Positions 52,863 to 61,239 of a stretch of DNA of 64,000 nt are shown here, in pieces (the first letter of the stretch is position 1; each line of letters starts with the position of its first letter). The translations under genes were made by a program, and so were the position numbers. The notes beneath the pieces are model-generated. The model was given only the letters and a program-made list of their open reading frames with translations. It made no database searches and was not told the origin of the DNA. This stretch comes from Porphyrobacter sp. (GTDB lineage: Bacteria > Pseudomonadota > Alphaproteobacteria > Sphingomonadales > Sphingomonadaceae), in contig WGLN01000008.1 of assembly GCA_016125555.1 (NCBI GenBank), forward strand, positions 62,001-126,000, read 5' to 3'.

Positions 52863-54845
52863 ATGTTGCAGGCGGCCGTCAGTCAGGGAGGATTCGACCT
52901 GCTTGCCGACGGGCGTGTCCTGCTGCGCCATCGCCCTGATGCTCCCGCCATCGCCGCGGCGCGCGGCGATCCCGAGGTGGCGATGGTGCGCGGCAATTTC
53001 CGCCTTGCCGACAGCCCTGAGCCCGTCCCGCCGCTGGTCCGGTGCACGCCAGGCGCGGATGGCGGCGTGCTGCTGGCGAGCGCCGAGGATGCCGTGCAGT
53101 TGCGCGTGTCGGTGGAGGGCAACCGGCTGCACCTTGCCGCGTCGGCTCCGCTCGACCGCCTCACCATCGACTTCGCGTGCAGGCCGGACGACGTGCTATG
53201 GGGCGGGGGCGAGCAGATGAGCCACCTCGCGCTCAACGGCCGCAGGTTCCCGCTGTGGACGAGCGAGCCCGGGGTCGGTCGCGAGCCCGGCACCCCGCTC
53301 ACCGACATGGCGAGCGCCGACGGGTCCTTTGCCGGCGGGGATTACTGGACCACCAACTACCCTGAACCCACCGTGCTGTGCTCTGCCGGCTGGGCGCTGA
53401 GCCTCGCGGGGAGCGAATATTGCGAGGTCGATTGCACCCAACCCGGTCGGCTGCGCCTGCACGTCTGGTCGGGCGCGGTGACGATCGCGCTGTTCGAGGG
53501 GCAGCCTGCGGACCTGACGCGTCAGCTCGGCGCCCGTTTCGGCCAGCGCCCTGCCTTGCCGGAATGGGCGCTGGGCGGCGCGATCGTGGGCCTGAAGGCG
53601 GGCGAGGCCAGTTTCGACCGGCTCGAGGCGCTGCTCGATGCGGGCGCGCAGGTCTCCGGCCTGTGGTGCGAGGACTGGGTCGGCATCCGCCAGACCAGCT
53701 TCGGGCGCCGGCTGTTCTGGGACTGGCAATGGAACCCGGCGCGTTATCCGGATCTGCCTGCGAGGATTGCCGCATTGAAGGCGCGCGGCATCCGCTTCCT
53801 CGGCTATGTGAACCCCTATCTCGCGGTCGACGGCCCGCTTTATGCCGAGGCCGCCGCGCGCGGCCTCCTCGCCCTCCGGCTCGACATCGACGCGCCCTAC
53901 CTCGTCGATTTCGGCGAGTTCGATGCCGGTGTCGTCGATTTCACCAATCCGGCCGCCTGCGACTGGTTCGCCGAGGACGTGATCGGCAAGCGGATGCTCG
54001 ATTTCGGGCTCGACGGGTGGATGGCCGATTTCGGCGAATATCTCCCCACCGACCTCAGGCTCCACCATGGCGATCCGATGCGCGAGCACAATCGCTGGCC
54101 GGTGCGCTGGGCCGAGGTCAACGCCCGCGCGGTCGCATCGCGCGGGAAGACGGGCGAGGTGCTGTGGTTCATGCGCGCCGGCTATACCGGCGTGCAGGCG
54201 CATTGCCCGCTGCTGTGGGCGGGCGACCAGTCGGTCGATTTCAGCCGTCACGACGGGATCGGTACGGTCGTCACCGCCGCGCTGTCATCGGGTCTGGTCG
54301 GCAACGCCTTCAGCCACTCCGACGTCGGCGGCTACACCAGCCTGTTCGGCAATGTCCGGACCGAGGAGCTGATGCTGCGCTGGTACGAGCTGGGTGCCTT
54401 TTCGCCGGTGATGCGCACCCACGAGGGCAATCGGCCCGACGACAATCTCCAGATCGATTCCACCCCGGAGCTGATCCGGGGCTTCGTTCGCTGGAGCCAT
54501 GTCCATGCCGCGCTTGCCCCCTATGTCGCGCATCTCGTCGACGAGGCGCAGGCCACCGGCCTCCCGGCCCAGCGTGCGCTGTTCCTCCACTATCCGGGCG
54601 ACCGCGAGACCTTCACCATTCAGGACCAGTACCTTTATGGTGCGGATCTGATGGTGGCACCGGTGATCGAAGCGGGGGCGGAGATGCGCAGAGTCTATCT
54701 GCCTGCGGGCGAATGGCGGCACTTGTGGAGCGGCAAGGACTTCGGTCAGGGCTGGCACGATGTCCCCGCGCCCGTCGGCAAGCCGCCGGTCTTCTCCCGC
54801 GCGGGCAGCGCCTTCGCGCCGCTGTTCGGGAAGCTCGCGCGATGA
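52863..54845 (+). CDS. smoI: GH31 sulfoquinovosidase
   Basis: A 660-residue cytosolic glycoside hydrolase family 31 enzyme with no signal peptide. The nucleophile is Asp389 in WMADFGEYLP and the acid/base Asp455 in WAGDQSVDF. The residues that bind the sulfonate in sulfoquinovosidases are all present in the Agrobacterium-type arrangement: Lys245 (GLKAG), Glu270 (CEDW), Arg283 and Trp286 (RLFW), Tyr491 (GGYTSL). The wider sequence TSFGRRLFWDW and RTHEGNRP also resembles YihQ. It should release sulfoquinovose and glycerol from sulfoquinovosyl glycerol. ATG is preceded by a weak site; overlaps the LacI gene by ATGA. Confidence 0.88.
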   Translation: MLQAAVSQGGFDLLADGRVLLRHRPDAPAIAAARGDPEVAMVRGNFRLADSPEPVPPLVRCTPGADGGVLLASAEDAVQLRVSVEGNRLHLAASAPLDRLTIDFACRPDDVLWGGGEQMSHLALNGRRFPLWTSEPGVGREPGTPLTDMASADGSFAGGDYWTTNYPEPTVLCSAGWALSLAGSEYCEVDCTQPGRLRLHVWSGAVTIALFEGQPADLTRQLGARFGQRPALPEWALGGAIVGLKAGEASFDRLEALLDAGAQVSGLWCEDWVGIRQTSFGRRLFWDWQWNPARYPDLPARIAALKARGIRFLGYVNPYLAVDGPLYAEAAARGLLALRLDIDAPYLVDFGEFDAGVVDFTNPAACDWFAEDVIGKRMLDFGLDGWMADFGEYLPTDLRLHHGDPMREHNRWPVRWAEVNARAVASRGKTGEVLWFMRAGYTGVQAHCPLLWAGDQSVDFSRHDGIGTVVTAALSSGLVGNAFSHSDVGGYTSLFGNVRTEELMLRWYELGAFSPVMRTHEGNRPDDNLQIDSTPELIRGFVRWSHVHAALAPYVAHLVDEAQATGLPAQRALFLHYPGDRETFTIQDQYLYGADLMVAPVIEAGAEMRRVYLPAGEWRHLWSGKDFGQGWHDVPAPVGKPPVFSRAGSAFAPLFGKLAR

Positions 54846-55852
54846 GCCGCGCCAACATCAAGGATGTCGCCGCCCGTGCCGGGGTCGCCGTGAAGACGGT
54901 CAGCCGCGTGCTCAACGGCCATCCCTATGTGAGTGCCGAGCTGCGCCAGCGGGTCGAGAAGGCGATGGCCGAGCTCGACTACCGGCCGAGCGTCGCGGCG
55001 CGCATCCTGTCGGGTGCCAAATCGGGCCAGGTCGCACTGATCTACGACAATCACAGCCCCTACTACATGTTCCAGATCCAGAAAGGCTGCTGGGACGTGT
55101 GCCACGATGCGGGCATCCGCCTGCTGGCGCAGCCGGTCGACGTCGCCGATCCGCGCGTCGGGGATCAGGTGCGCGGCCTCGTCAGCGAAACCCATGTCGA
55201 CGGCATCATCCTGTCCTCCCCCGTCACCGACTGCGATCCGGTGCTGCGCGCGCTGGAGGGGATGGACGTGCCCTTCGTGCGCATCTCGCCGGGGACCAAC
55301 CACGCGCTGACATCATCGGTGTTCATGGACGACGCACAGGCGGCGGACGACATGACCACGCACCTCATCAATGCCGGCCACCGCCGGATCGGTTTCATCA
55401 AGGGCCATGCCAACCACATGGCCTCGGACGACCGACTGTTCGGCTACCGCCGCGCGCTCGACCGCGTGGGCATTCCCTTCGAGCCCGGCCTCGTCGCGGA
55501 CGGGGAGTTCGACTTCGACAGCGGTGTGGCGGGGGCGAAGCTGCTGCTCGACCTGCCCGAGCGCCCCACCGCGATCTTCGCTTCCAACGACGACATGGCC
55601 GCCGGCGTGCTCGCCGTGGCGCATGATCGCGGCATCGCGTTGCCGGGCGAGCTTTCGGTCGCGGGCTTCGACGACACCACGCTGGCGCGAACCGTCTGGC
55701 CGCCGCTCACCACGATCCGCCAACCGATGGCCGACCTCGCCCGCACGGCCACGCAAATCCTGATCGCGGGCGGCGACATCACCCACAAGCGCCTGCCCCA
55801 CGAACTCGTCGAGCGCGCCTCGGTCGCTCCCCCAATGAGGACATCTGCATGA
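54842..55852 (+). CDS. LacI-family transcriptional regulator
   Basis: A 336-residue regulator. The N-terminal HTH (residues 5-25, IKDVAARAGVAVKTVSRVLN) and hinge helix (ARILSG) are followed by a periplasmic-binding-protein-like ligand domain. It is encoded between the sulfoquinovosidase and the aldo-keto reductase with ATGA overlaps on both sides, so it probably controls both divergent operons; the inducer may be sulfoquinovose or its glyceride. The Agrobacterium smo cluster is also thought to have its own regulator. Which site it binds is not known. Confidence 0.9.
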   Translation: MSRANIKDVAARAGVAVKTVSRVLNGHPYVSAELRQRVEKAMAELDYRPSVAARILSGAKSGQVALIYDNHSPYYMFQIQKGCWDVCHDAGIRLLAQPVDVADPRVGDQVRGLVSETHVDGIILSSPVTDCDPVLRALEGMDVPFVRISPGTNHALTSSVFMDDAQAADDMTTHLINAGHRRIGFIKGHANHMASDDRLFGYRRALDRVGIPFEPGLVADGEFDFDSGVAGAKLLLDLPERPTAIFASNDDMAAGVLAVAHDRGIALPGELSVAGFDDTTLARTVWPPLTTIRQPMADLARTATQILIAGGDITHKRLPHELVERASVAPPMRTSA

Positions 55853-56763
55853 GTGAACTGCCCCCGCCGCCCGCGACGCGCCGCCTCGGTGCCAGCGACA
55901 TCGCCGTTTCCCCGATCGCATGGGGCATGTGGCGGCTCGCCGAGAAAGGCCGCACCGCCGGCGATGCCGCGAAGCTGGTGCACGCCGCGCTCGACGCCGG
56001 GATCACCTTGCTCGACACCGCCGACATCTACGGCTTCGACGGGTCGGGCGGTTTCGGCGACGCCGAGGCGCTGCTGGGCGAAGTGCTGGCCGCCGAACCT
56101 TCCTTGCGGGGCCGCATGGTACTGGCGACGAAGGGCGGCATCCTCCCGCCGCTGCCCTATGACCAGAGCCCTGATTACCTGCGCAAGGCGATCGAGGATT
56201 CGCTGCGGCGGCTCCAGGTCGACAGCGTCGACCTGTGGCAGATCCACCGGCCCGACATCCTCGCCCACCCTGAGGAGGTGGCGCGGGTGCTCGACGATGC
56301 GGTGGCCTCCGGCAAGGTGCGGGCGCTCGGCGTTTCGAACTTCACCCAAGCACAGATCGCCGCGCTCCAGCACTTTCTCGGGCAGAAGCTGGTTTCGACC
56401 CAGCCCGAGATCAGCCCCTTGCGGATCACCTGCTTCGAGAACGGCGAACTCGATCAGGCGATGATGATGGGGCTCACGCCGATGGCCTGGTCCCCGCTCG
56501 GCGGCGGGCGCCTTGCCGCCCCGGAGACCGCGCGGGACAAGGCGGTGGCCGCCGCGCTCGATGCCGTGGCCGGGGCGCAGGAAGTCTCGCGCAGCGTCGC
56601 CGCCTACAGCTGGCTGATGGCGCACCCTGCCGGGATCATCCCGATCATCGGCTCGCAAACGCCTGCGCGGATTGCCGAAGCCGCAGACGCGCGCAAGGTC
56701 CGCTGGACGCGCAAGGATTGGTACGCGGTGCTGGTCGCCGCGCGTGGAGAGAGGCTGCCGTAA
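55849..56763 (+). CDS. smoB: Aldo-keto reductase, probable 6-oxo-glucose reductase
   Basis: A 304-residue AKR with the complete catalytic tetrad: Asp56 and Tyr61 (LDTADIYG), Lys95 (LATKGG) and His133 (QIHRPD). The nucleotide-binding SNFTQAQ and IIGSQTPARI segments at the C-terminal side are also present. In the sulfoquinovose monooxygenase pathway SmoB reduces 6-oxo-glucose, the desulfonation product, to glucose; position between LacI and monooxygenase genes fits. Stop and next start overlap in TAATG. General AKR function is certain, the substrate is inferred. Confidence 0.78.
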   Translation: MSELPPPPATRRLGASDIAVSPIAWGMWRLAEKGRTAGDAAKLVHAALDAGITLLDTADIYGFDGSGGFGDAEALLGEVLAAEPSLRGRMVLATKGGILPPLPYDQSPDYLRKAIEDSLRRLQVDSVDLWQIHRPDILAHPEEVARVLDDAVASGKVRALGVSNFTQAQIAALQHFLGQKLVSTQPEISPLRITCFENGELDQAMMMGLTPMAWSPLGGGRLAAPETARDKAVAAALDAVAGAQEVSRSVAAYSWLMAHPAGIIPIIGSQTPARIAEAADARKVRWTRKDWYAVLVAARGERLP

Positions 56764-57851
56764 TGACCGAGCAACAATGCGAAATCGCGTGGTTTTCCGC
56801 GCTGTGCGACGACGACTACGAGTTCCTCGGCGTTCCCGATCCCTATCTGCAGTCGAGCTGGGAGCATTGCCGCAACATCGTGCTGCGCGCCGAGGAGGGC
56901 GGGTTCGACAACATCCTGCTGCCCTCGGGCTACCAGCTGGGCGTCGACACCACGATCTTCGCCGCGGCCGTGGCGACGCAGGTCAAGCGCATCAAGCTGC
57001 TCTGGGCGACCCGCATGGGCGAGGACTGGCCGCCGCAGCTGGCGCGCCGGATCGCGACGCTCGACCGGATTCTCGGCCCGAACCAGGCGGGTACCGGGGG
57101 ACGATTGAACGTCAACATCATCTCCTCGGACATGCCCGGGGAAAAGATCGAGTCCGGCCCGCGCTACCGGCGCGGCACCGAGATCATGAAGATCGTGCGC
57201 ACCCTGCTGAACGGCGAACACCTCGACTTCGACGGCGAGTTCTACAAGCTCAAGCTCGATCCGCCGCGCATCACGACCCTCAGCGGCAAGTGCCCGCCCT
57301 TCTACTTCGGCGGCCTTTCCCACGAGGCGCGCGAATGCGCGGCCGAGGCGGCGGATGTCTACCTGATGTGGCCCGACACGATGGACAAGGTGCGCGAGAA
57401 CATCGCCGATCTGAAGGCCCGCGCGGCCAATTACGGGCGCACGCTCAAGTTCGGCTACCGCGTCCACGTGATCGTGCGCGAGACCGAGGACGAGGCGCGC
57501 GCCTATGCCGACAGGCTGCTCTCGAAACTCGACGACGAGGCGGGCCGCGCGATCCGCGAGAAGAGCCTCGATGCGAAGAACTACGGCGTCCAGCGCCAGC
57601 AGGAGTTGCGCGGCGCGGCGGACGGTGACGGGTTCGTCGAGGAGAACCTTTGGACCGGCATCGGCCGCGCGCGCTCGGGCTGCGGGGCGGCGATCGTCGG
57701 CACGCCCGATCAGGTGCTGGCCAAACTGCGCGCCTATCAGGCGGAAGGGATCGAGGCCTTCATCCTCTCGGGCTATCCGCACATGGCCGAGGCCGATCTC
57801 TTCGCCCGTCACGTCCTCCCGCACATCCAGCACGCTCCGCTGCAGGTCTGA
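56763..57851 (+). CDS. smoC: FMNH2-dependent sulfoquinovose/alkanesulfonate monooxygenase
   Basis: A 362-residue luciferase-like monooxygenase of the SsuD branch. GRLNVNIISSDMPGEK (about 115-130), RYRRGTEIMKIVRTLL and PFYFGGLSHEAREC are its conserved segments, and the insertion typical of SsuD is present. It would use FMNH2 and O2 to cleave the C-S bond of sulfoquinovose, giving sulfite and 6-oxo-glucose. No ssuABC transporter is nearby, and the gene lies at the end of the sulfoquinovosidase operon, which favours the SmoC role over general alkanesulfonate use. The ATG overlaps the AKR stop by one base. Confidence 0.82.
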   Translation: MTEQQCEIAWFSALCDDDYEFLGVPDPYLQSSWEHCRNIVLRAEEGGFDNILLPSGYQLGVDTTIFAAAVATQVKRIKLLWATRMGEDWPPQLARRIATLDRILGPNQAGTGGRLNVNIISSDMPGEKIESGPRYRRGTEIMKIVRTLLNGEHLDFDGEFYKLKLDPPRITTLSGKCPPFYFGGLSHEARECAAEAADVYLMWPDTMDKVRENIADLKARAANYGRTLKFGYRVHVIVRETEDEARAYADRLLSKLDDEAGRAIREKSLDAKNYGVQRQQELRGAADGDGFVEENLWTGIGRARSGCGAAIVGTPDQVLAKLRAYQAEGIEAFILSGYPHMAEADLFARHVLPHIQHAPLQV

Positions 57852-57948
57852 CGCGCGCGCGGCTGACGACAACGGCGGATCGCGCGTTGCATTTCCGTGA
57901 CGCTTGAGTAGGCGGGCCTTGTCACCTGCCTTCGGGGATTCGCGCGCG

Positions 57949-58884
57949 ATGAAGATCATGTCCGGCAATTCGAACCTGCCGCTCGCCCGGGCCATTGCGG
58001 CCTATCTCGAAATGCCGCTCACCGATGCCAGCGTCCGGCGCTTCGCCGACGAGGAGGTGTTCGTCGAAATCCACGAGAACGTGCGCGGCGAGGACGTGTT
58101 CGTCGTCCAGCCGACCAGCTTTCCGGCCAACGACAACCTGATGGAGCTGCTGATCTGCATCGACGCGCTGCGCCGCGCCTCGGCCAAGCGGATCACCGCG
58201 GTGGTGCCCTATTTCGGCTACGCGCGGCAGGACCGCAAGCCGGGCCCGCGCACACCGATCTCGGCCAAGCTGGTCGCCAACCTCATCACCGAGGCCGGGG
58301 CCGACCGGGTGCTGGCGGTGGACCTCCACGCCGGGCAGATTCAGGGCTTCTTCGACATCCCGACCGACAATCTCTACGCCGCGCCCGTCATGGCCGCCGA
58401 CATCCAGGCACGCTACGGCGATCAGGATTTGATGGTCGTTTCGCCGGACGTCGGCGGCGTGGTGCGCGCCCGCGCGCTCGCCAAGCGGCTCGACAACGCG
58501 CCGCTCGCGATCGTCGACAAGCGCCGCGACCGGCCGGGCGAGAGCGAGGTTATGAACATCATCGGCGACGTCGCGGGCCGGCACTGCATCCTGATCGACG
58601 ACATCATCGATTCGGGCGGGACGCTCTGCAACGCCGCCGCGGCGCTGCTGGAAAACGGCGCGAAGTCGGTCGCGGCCTACATCACCCACGGGGTGCTGTC
58701 GGGCGGGGCGGTGGCGCGTATCGACGGGTCGGCGCTGAAGGAGCTGGTGATCACCGATTCGATCCGCCCGACCGAGGCCGCCGAGCAATCGAGCCGCATC
58801 CGCGTGCTGACCATCGCCCCGCTGGTGGGCGAGGCGATCCGCCGCATCGCCGACGAAAGCAGCGTGAGCAGCCTGTTTGATTAA
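57949..58884 (+). CDS. prs: Ribose-phosphate pyrophosphokinase
   Basis: A 311-residue PRPP synthetase, essential for nucleotide, His and Trp synthesis. ATP-site and flexible-loop regions include [23 protein letters not shown] and the PRPP loop [13 protein letters not shown] start at the ATG 57949, giving [13 protein letters not shown], the usual bacterial beginning; an upstream in-frame codon at 57904 adds 15 unconserved residues. 97 bases after the monooxygenase gene and probably not part of that operon. Confidence 0.96.
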   Translation: MKIMSGNSNLPLARAIAAYLEMPLTDASVRRFADEEVFVEIHENVRGEDVFVVQPTSFPANDNLMELLICIDALRRASAKRITAVVPYFGYARQDRKPGPRTPISAKLVANLITEAGADRVLAVDLHAGQIQGFFDIPTDNLYAAPVMAADIQARYGDQDLMVVSPDVGGVVRARALAKRLDNAPLAIVDKRRDRPGESEVMNIIGDVAGRHCILIDDIIDSGGTLCNAAAALLENGAKSVAAYITHGVLSGGAVARIDGSALKELVITDSIRPTEAAEQSSRIRVLTIAPLVGEAIRRIADESSVSSLFD

Positions 58885-58896
58885 GGATAGCCTCCC

Positions 58897-58954
58897 GGTG
58901 CCGCAGGCACCGCAGGGGCGACTGCCCGCCCGCAGCGGCGCTGGCGCAGCCAGC
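58897..58954. repeat. Two hairpins with the same GCA loop
   Basis: GGTGCC-GCA-GGCACC (58897-58911) and GCTGGC-GCA-GCCAGC (58940-58954) lie between prs and hisN. Both have six-base-pair stems and three-base GCA loops. No T-tract follows either. They could be palindromic repeat units, or processing signals; the following AGCGTGAGCG is also an almost exact copy of a piece at 58861. Confidence 0.4.
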
Positions 58955-59001
58955 GTGAGCGAGGATTTCGCGCGCTCGGACGGGCGTGCGGAACAACAGG
59001 A

Positions 59002-59772
59002 ATGACCGATAAGGACCTCGCCCTTGCTCTGCGCCTCGCCGATGCGGCGGGGGCGGCGATCCGTCCGCTGTTCCGGGGCGAGTGGAGCGCCGAGCGCAAG
59101 GCCGACCGCAGCTTCGTCACCGAGGCCGACCGCGCCGCCGAAGCCGCTATGCGCAGGCTGATCGAGGCCGAGTTCCCGCGCGACGGAATCATCGGCGAGG
59201 AATATGGCACCCGCAACGAGGGCGCGGGCCGCCAGTGGGTGCTCGATCCGATCGACGGCACCACCAGCTTCATCGCCGGTCGCCCGATCTTCGGCACGCT
59301 GATCGCCCTGCTCCAGGACGGCTGGCCGGTGCTCGGGATCATCGACCAGCCGGTGAGCGGCGAACGCTGGGTCGGGCGCATCGGCCAGCCGACACTGTTC
59401 AATGGCAAGCCGGCGCAGGCCGCGCCGTGCAAGGACCTCGCCGACGCGGTGCTTGCCACCACCAGCCCGCACCTCTTCACCAACGAGGAGGCCGACGCCT
59501 TCATGTCGGTCGCCAAGAGCGTCGCCGAGAAGAAGATCATCTACGGCGGCGACTGCTACAATTACGGCCTCGTCGCGAGCGGCCATGTGGACATCGTGAT
59601 CGAAGCGGGCCTCAAGCTCCACGATTACGCCGCGCTCGTCCCGGTGGTCGAGGGCGCGGGCGGGATGATGGCCGACTGGCAGGGCAACCCGCTCGACGCC
59701 GGCAGCGACGGCACGGTGATCGCGCTGGGCGACCCCGCGCGGCTCGAGGACGTGCTCGAGGCGATGGGGTAG
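59002..59772 (+). CDS. hisN: Histidinol-phosphatase, inositol-monophosphatase family
   Basis: A 256-residue Mg2+-dependent phosphatase. GEEYG (65-69) and DPIDGTTSF (82-90) are the metal-binding motifs of the inositol monophosphatase superfamily; the WVLDPIDGTTSFI pattern and LKLHDYAALVPVVEGAGG are typical of HisN-type histidinol phosphatases in Alphaproteobacteria. Cytosolic. Other substrates in this superfamily cannot be excluded. 117 bases after prs. Confidence 0.87.
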   Translation: MTDKDLALALRLADAAGAAIRPLFRGEWSAERKADRSFVTEADRAAEAAMRRLIEAEFPRDGIIGEEYGTRNEGAGRQWVLDPIDGTTSFIAGRPIFGTLIALLQDGWPVLGIIDQPVSGERWVGRIGQPTLFNGKPAQAAPCKDLADAVLATTSPHLFTNEEADAFMSVAKSVAEKKIIYGGDCYNYGLVASGHVDIVIEAGLKLHDYAALVPVVEGAGGMMADWQGNPLDAGSDGTVIALGDPARLEDVLEAMG

Positions 59773-59863
59773 GAGGGTCTGCTTCAGAACGGGTTTCGCC
59801 AAAAGCTGCCGTTCATCTTACGACCCCATTTCAGACGCAGAACGTGTTTGATATTAGAATGAT

Positions 59864-60295
59864 ATGGCGTCGTTTCTCAATCAACCTGACTTCACAGCTG
59901 GCGGAGTGCAGTTTGCCGCGTGGGCTACTGGCGTCGAAAACGATGACCTGCGCTTGATTTCGTTGAGCTTGACCACGGAAAGAACCCTCACGGCGGTCTT
60001 CTTCTCAAGCGACAAAGACCGAAATGTTCGCTTCACGTTTTTGGATGCACGGGCATTCAGAGTTCTCGATGAAGGCGGGCTGCTACAGCTGTGGGCTAAA
60101 TCAAAAACCACTCCACGACCTGCCGAGACGACTTTTCGTGTTCGAGGTCATGCATGGCAAGCCGAAAGCCCTTTGGCATGGGTTCACGGTTCTGATGATA
60201 CGGGTTTCAGCTACCTTGTTGCCACCGATTGGGACTGCCTTGAGGTTGTTGTTTCCGAGCCTCCGACAATAGAAGTGCTCCAAGACGACCGCTAA
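59864..60295 (+). CDS. Low-GC ORFan protein of unknown function
   Basis: A 143-residue cytosolic protein I do not recognise. It has no signal, membrane helix or catalytic motif; it is Trp- and Phe-containing with alternating hydrophobic strands (LRLISLSLTTERTLTAVFF, EVVVSEPPTIEVL), suggesting a beta-rich fold. Its base composition is clearly more AT-rich than every neighbour, and codons such as TTG, AGA and CAA, rare elsewhere here, occur often, which suggests recent acquisition. It sits between hisN and rpmI. No clear ribosome-binding site precedes the ATG. Confidence 0.62.
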   Translation: MASFLNQPDFTAGGVQFAAWATGVENDDLRLISLSLTTERTLTAVFFSSDKDRNVRFTFLDARAFRVLDEGGLLQLWAKSKTTPRPAETTFRVRGHAWQAESPLAWVHGSDDTGFSYLVATDWDCLEVVVSEPPTIEVLQDDR

Positions 60296-60430
60296 CCACC
60301 CAACTCCGGCCCTCATCCGCACGGTCCTGCTTGCCCGGAAGCGGCCATTGCGGCCCCAGGCGCTTCGCGCCAAGCCTGTCCAAAACCCTTGCCTTTCGTC
60401 CCTCTCCCGCCTAAGCGCGCGCACTTCACC

Positions 60431-60489
60431 GACACGAATCAATCAGCCAGCCTGGCGACAAGGGCTGCCATGGCCGGTTCCGACGTGTC
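60431..60489 (+). promoter_or_regulatory. Leader of rpmI with long-range inverted repeat
   Basis: GACACG (60431-60436) and CGTGTC (60484-60489) can pair across the rpmI leader, with GCCA-GCC-TGGC between them. L35-L20 operons are often autoregulated by L20 binding the leader; whether this structure serves that is not known. AAGGAG, the ribosome-binding site, follows at 60497-60502. Confidence 0.3.
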
Positions 60490-60508
60490 TCTGACCAAGG
60501 AGATGAAA

Positions 60509-60712
60509 ATGCCCAAACTGAAGACCAAGAGCGGTGTGAAGAAGCGCTTCAAGATCACCGCCACCGGCAAGGTCAAGCATGGTGTCGCCGGCAAGCGCCA
60601 CCGCCTGATCAGCCACAACGCGAAGTATATCCGCACCAACCGCGGCACCTCGGTCCTGTCGGAAAACGACACGCCGACGATCAAGCGCTGGGCGCCCTAC
60701 GGGCTGGATTGA
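60509..60712 (+). CDS. rpmI: Ribosomal protein bL35
   Basis: A 67-residue 50S protein: [17 protein letters not shown] start, basic throughout, with KRHRLISHN and the C-terminal KRWAPYG. The ATG at 60509 has AAGGAG six bases upstream; the longer in-frame reading from 60389 is not credible. Followed by rplT in the usual order. Confidence 0.97.
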   Translation: MPKLKTKSGVKKRFKITATGKVKHGVAGKRHRLISHNAKYIRTNRGTSVLSENDTPTIKRWAPYGLD

Positions 60713-60763
60713 TGCGAGCGGGGCCTCGCGCCCTCACGCACGTAGAAACAAGGATATACTGAT

Positions 60764-61123
60764 ATGGCACGCGTCAAACGGGGTGTTACCACCCGCGCCA
60801 AGCACAAGCGGATTCTCGACCAGGCCAAGGGCTATCGCGGTCGCCGCAAGAACACCATCCGCATCGCCCGTCAGGCGGTCGAGAAGGCCGGGCAGTACGC
60901 CTACCGCGACCGCAAGGTGAAGAAGCGGAACTTCCGCGCCCTGTGGATCCAGCGCATCAACGCCGCGGTCCGCATGGAAGGCCTCACCTATTCGCAGTTC
61001 ATGCACGGCATCAAGCTCGCCGGCATCGAGCTCGATCGCAAGGCGATGGCCGATCTCGCGATGAACGAGGAAGGCGCCTTCAAGGCCGTCATCCAGCAGG
61101 CCAAGGCCGCGCTGCCGGCGTAA
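60764..61123 (+). CDS. rplT: Ribosomal protein bL20
   Basis: A 119-residue 50S assembly protein: [18 protein letters not shown], the basic N-terminal extension, and the globular domain with [14 protein letters not shown] and [20 protein letters not shown] is eight bases upstream of the ATG. In other bacteria L20 represses its own operon. A strong terminator follows. Confidence 0.97.
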   Translation: MARVKRGVTTRAKHKRILDQAKGYRGRRKNTIRIARQAVEKAGQYAYRDRKVKKRNFRALWIQRINAAVRMEGLTYSQFMHGIKLAGIELDRKAMADLAMNEEGAFKAVIQQAKAALPA

Positions 61124-61145
61124 GGCCTCTCGCGGCATGGAACAC

Positions 61146-61186
61146 GGGGCGAGCCTTCCCGCGGGGAGGGCTCGCCCCTTTCGTTT
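61146..61186 (+). terminator. Rho-independent terminator after rplT
   Basis: GGGGCGAGCC and GGCTCGCCCC form a ten-base-pair stem (with further pairs inside the TTCCCGCGGGGAG loop), directly followed by TTTCGTTT. Located 22 bases after the rplT stop. It separates rpmI-rplT from the AraC genes and pheS, so pheS needs its own promoter. Confidence 0.93.
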
Positions 61187-61239
61187 GCGCTTGTAAGAAG
61201 GCGTCAGAAGTCTTGTAGAACCGCGCCGCTTGCGCCACC

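Noticed and set aside
52863-54845. Alpha-xylosidase or alpha-glucosidase reading of the GH31 gene
   Set aside because: The K/E/R/W/Y sulfonate-binding residues and YihQ-like segments argue for sulfoquinovosidase, as does the monooxygenase/sulfite context.
56763-57851. General alkanesulfonate utilisation (ssu) operon
   Set aside because: No ssuABC transporter is present, and the gene lies at the end of an operon with a sulfoquinovosidase and aldo-keto reductase; sulfoquinovose fits better.
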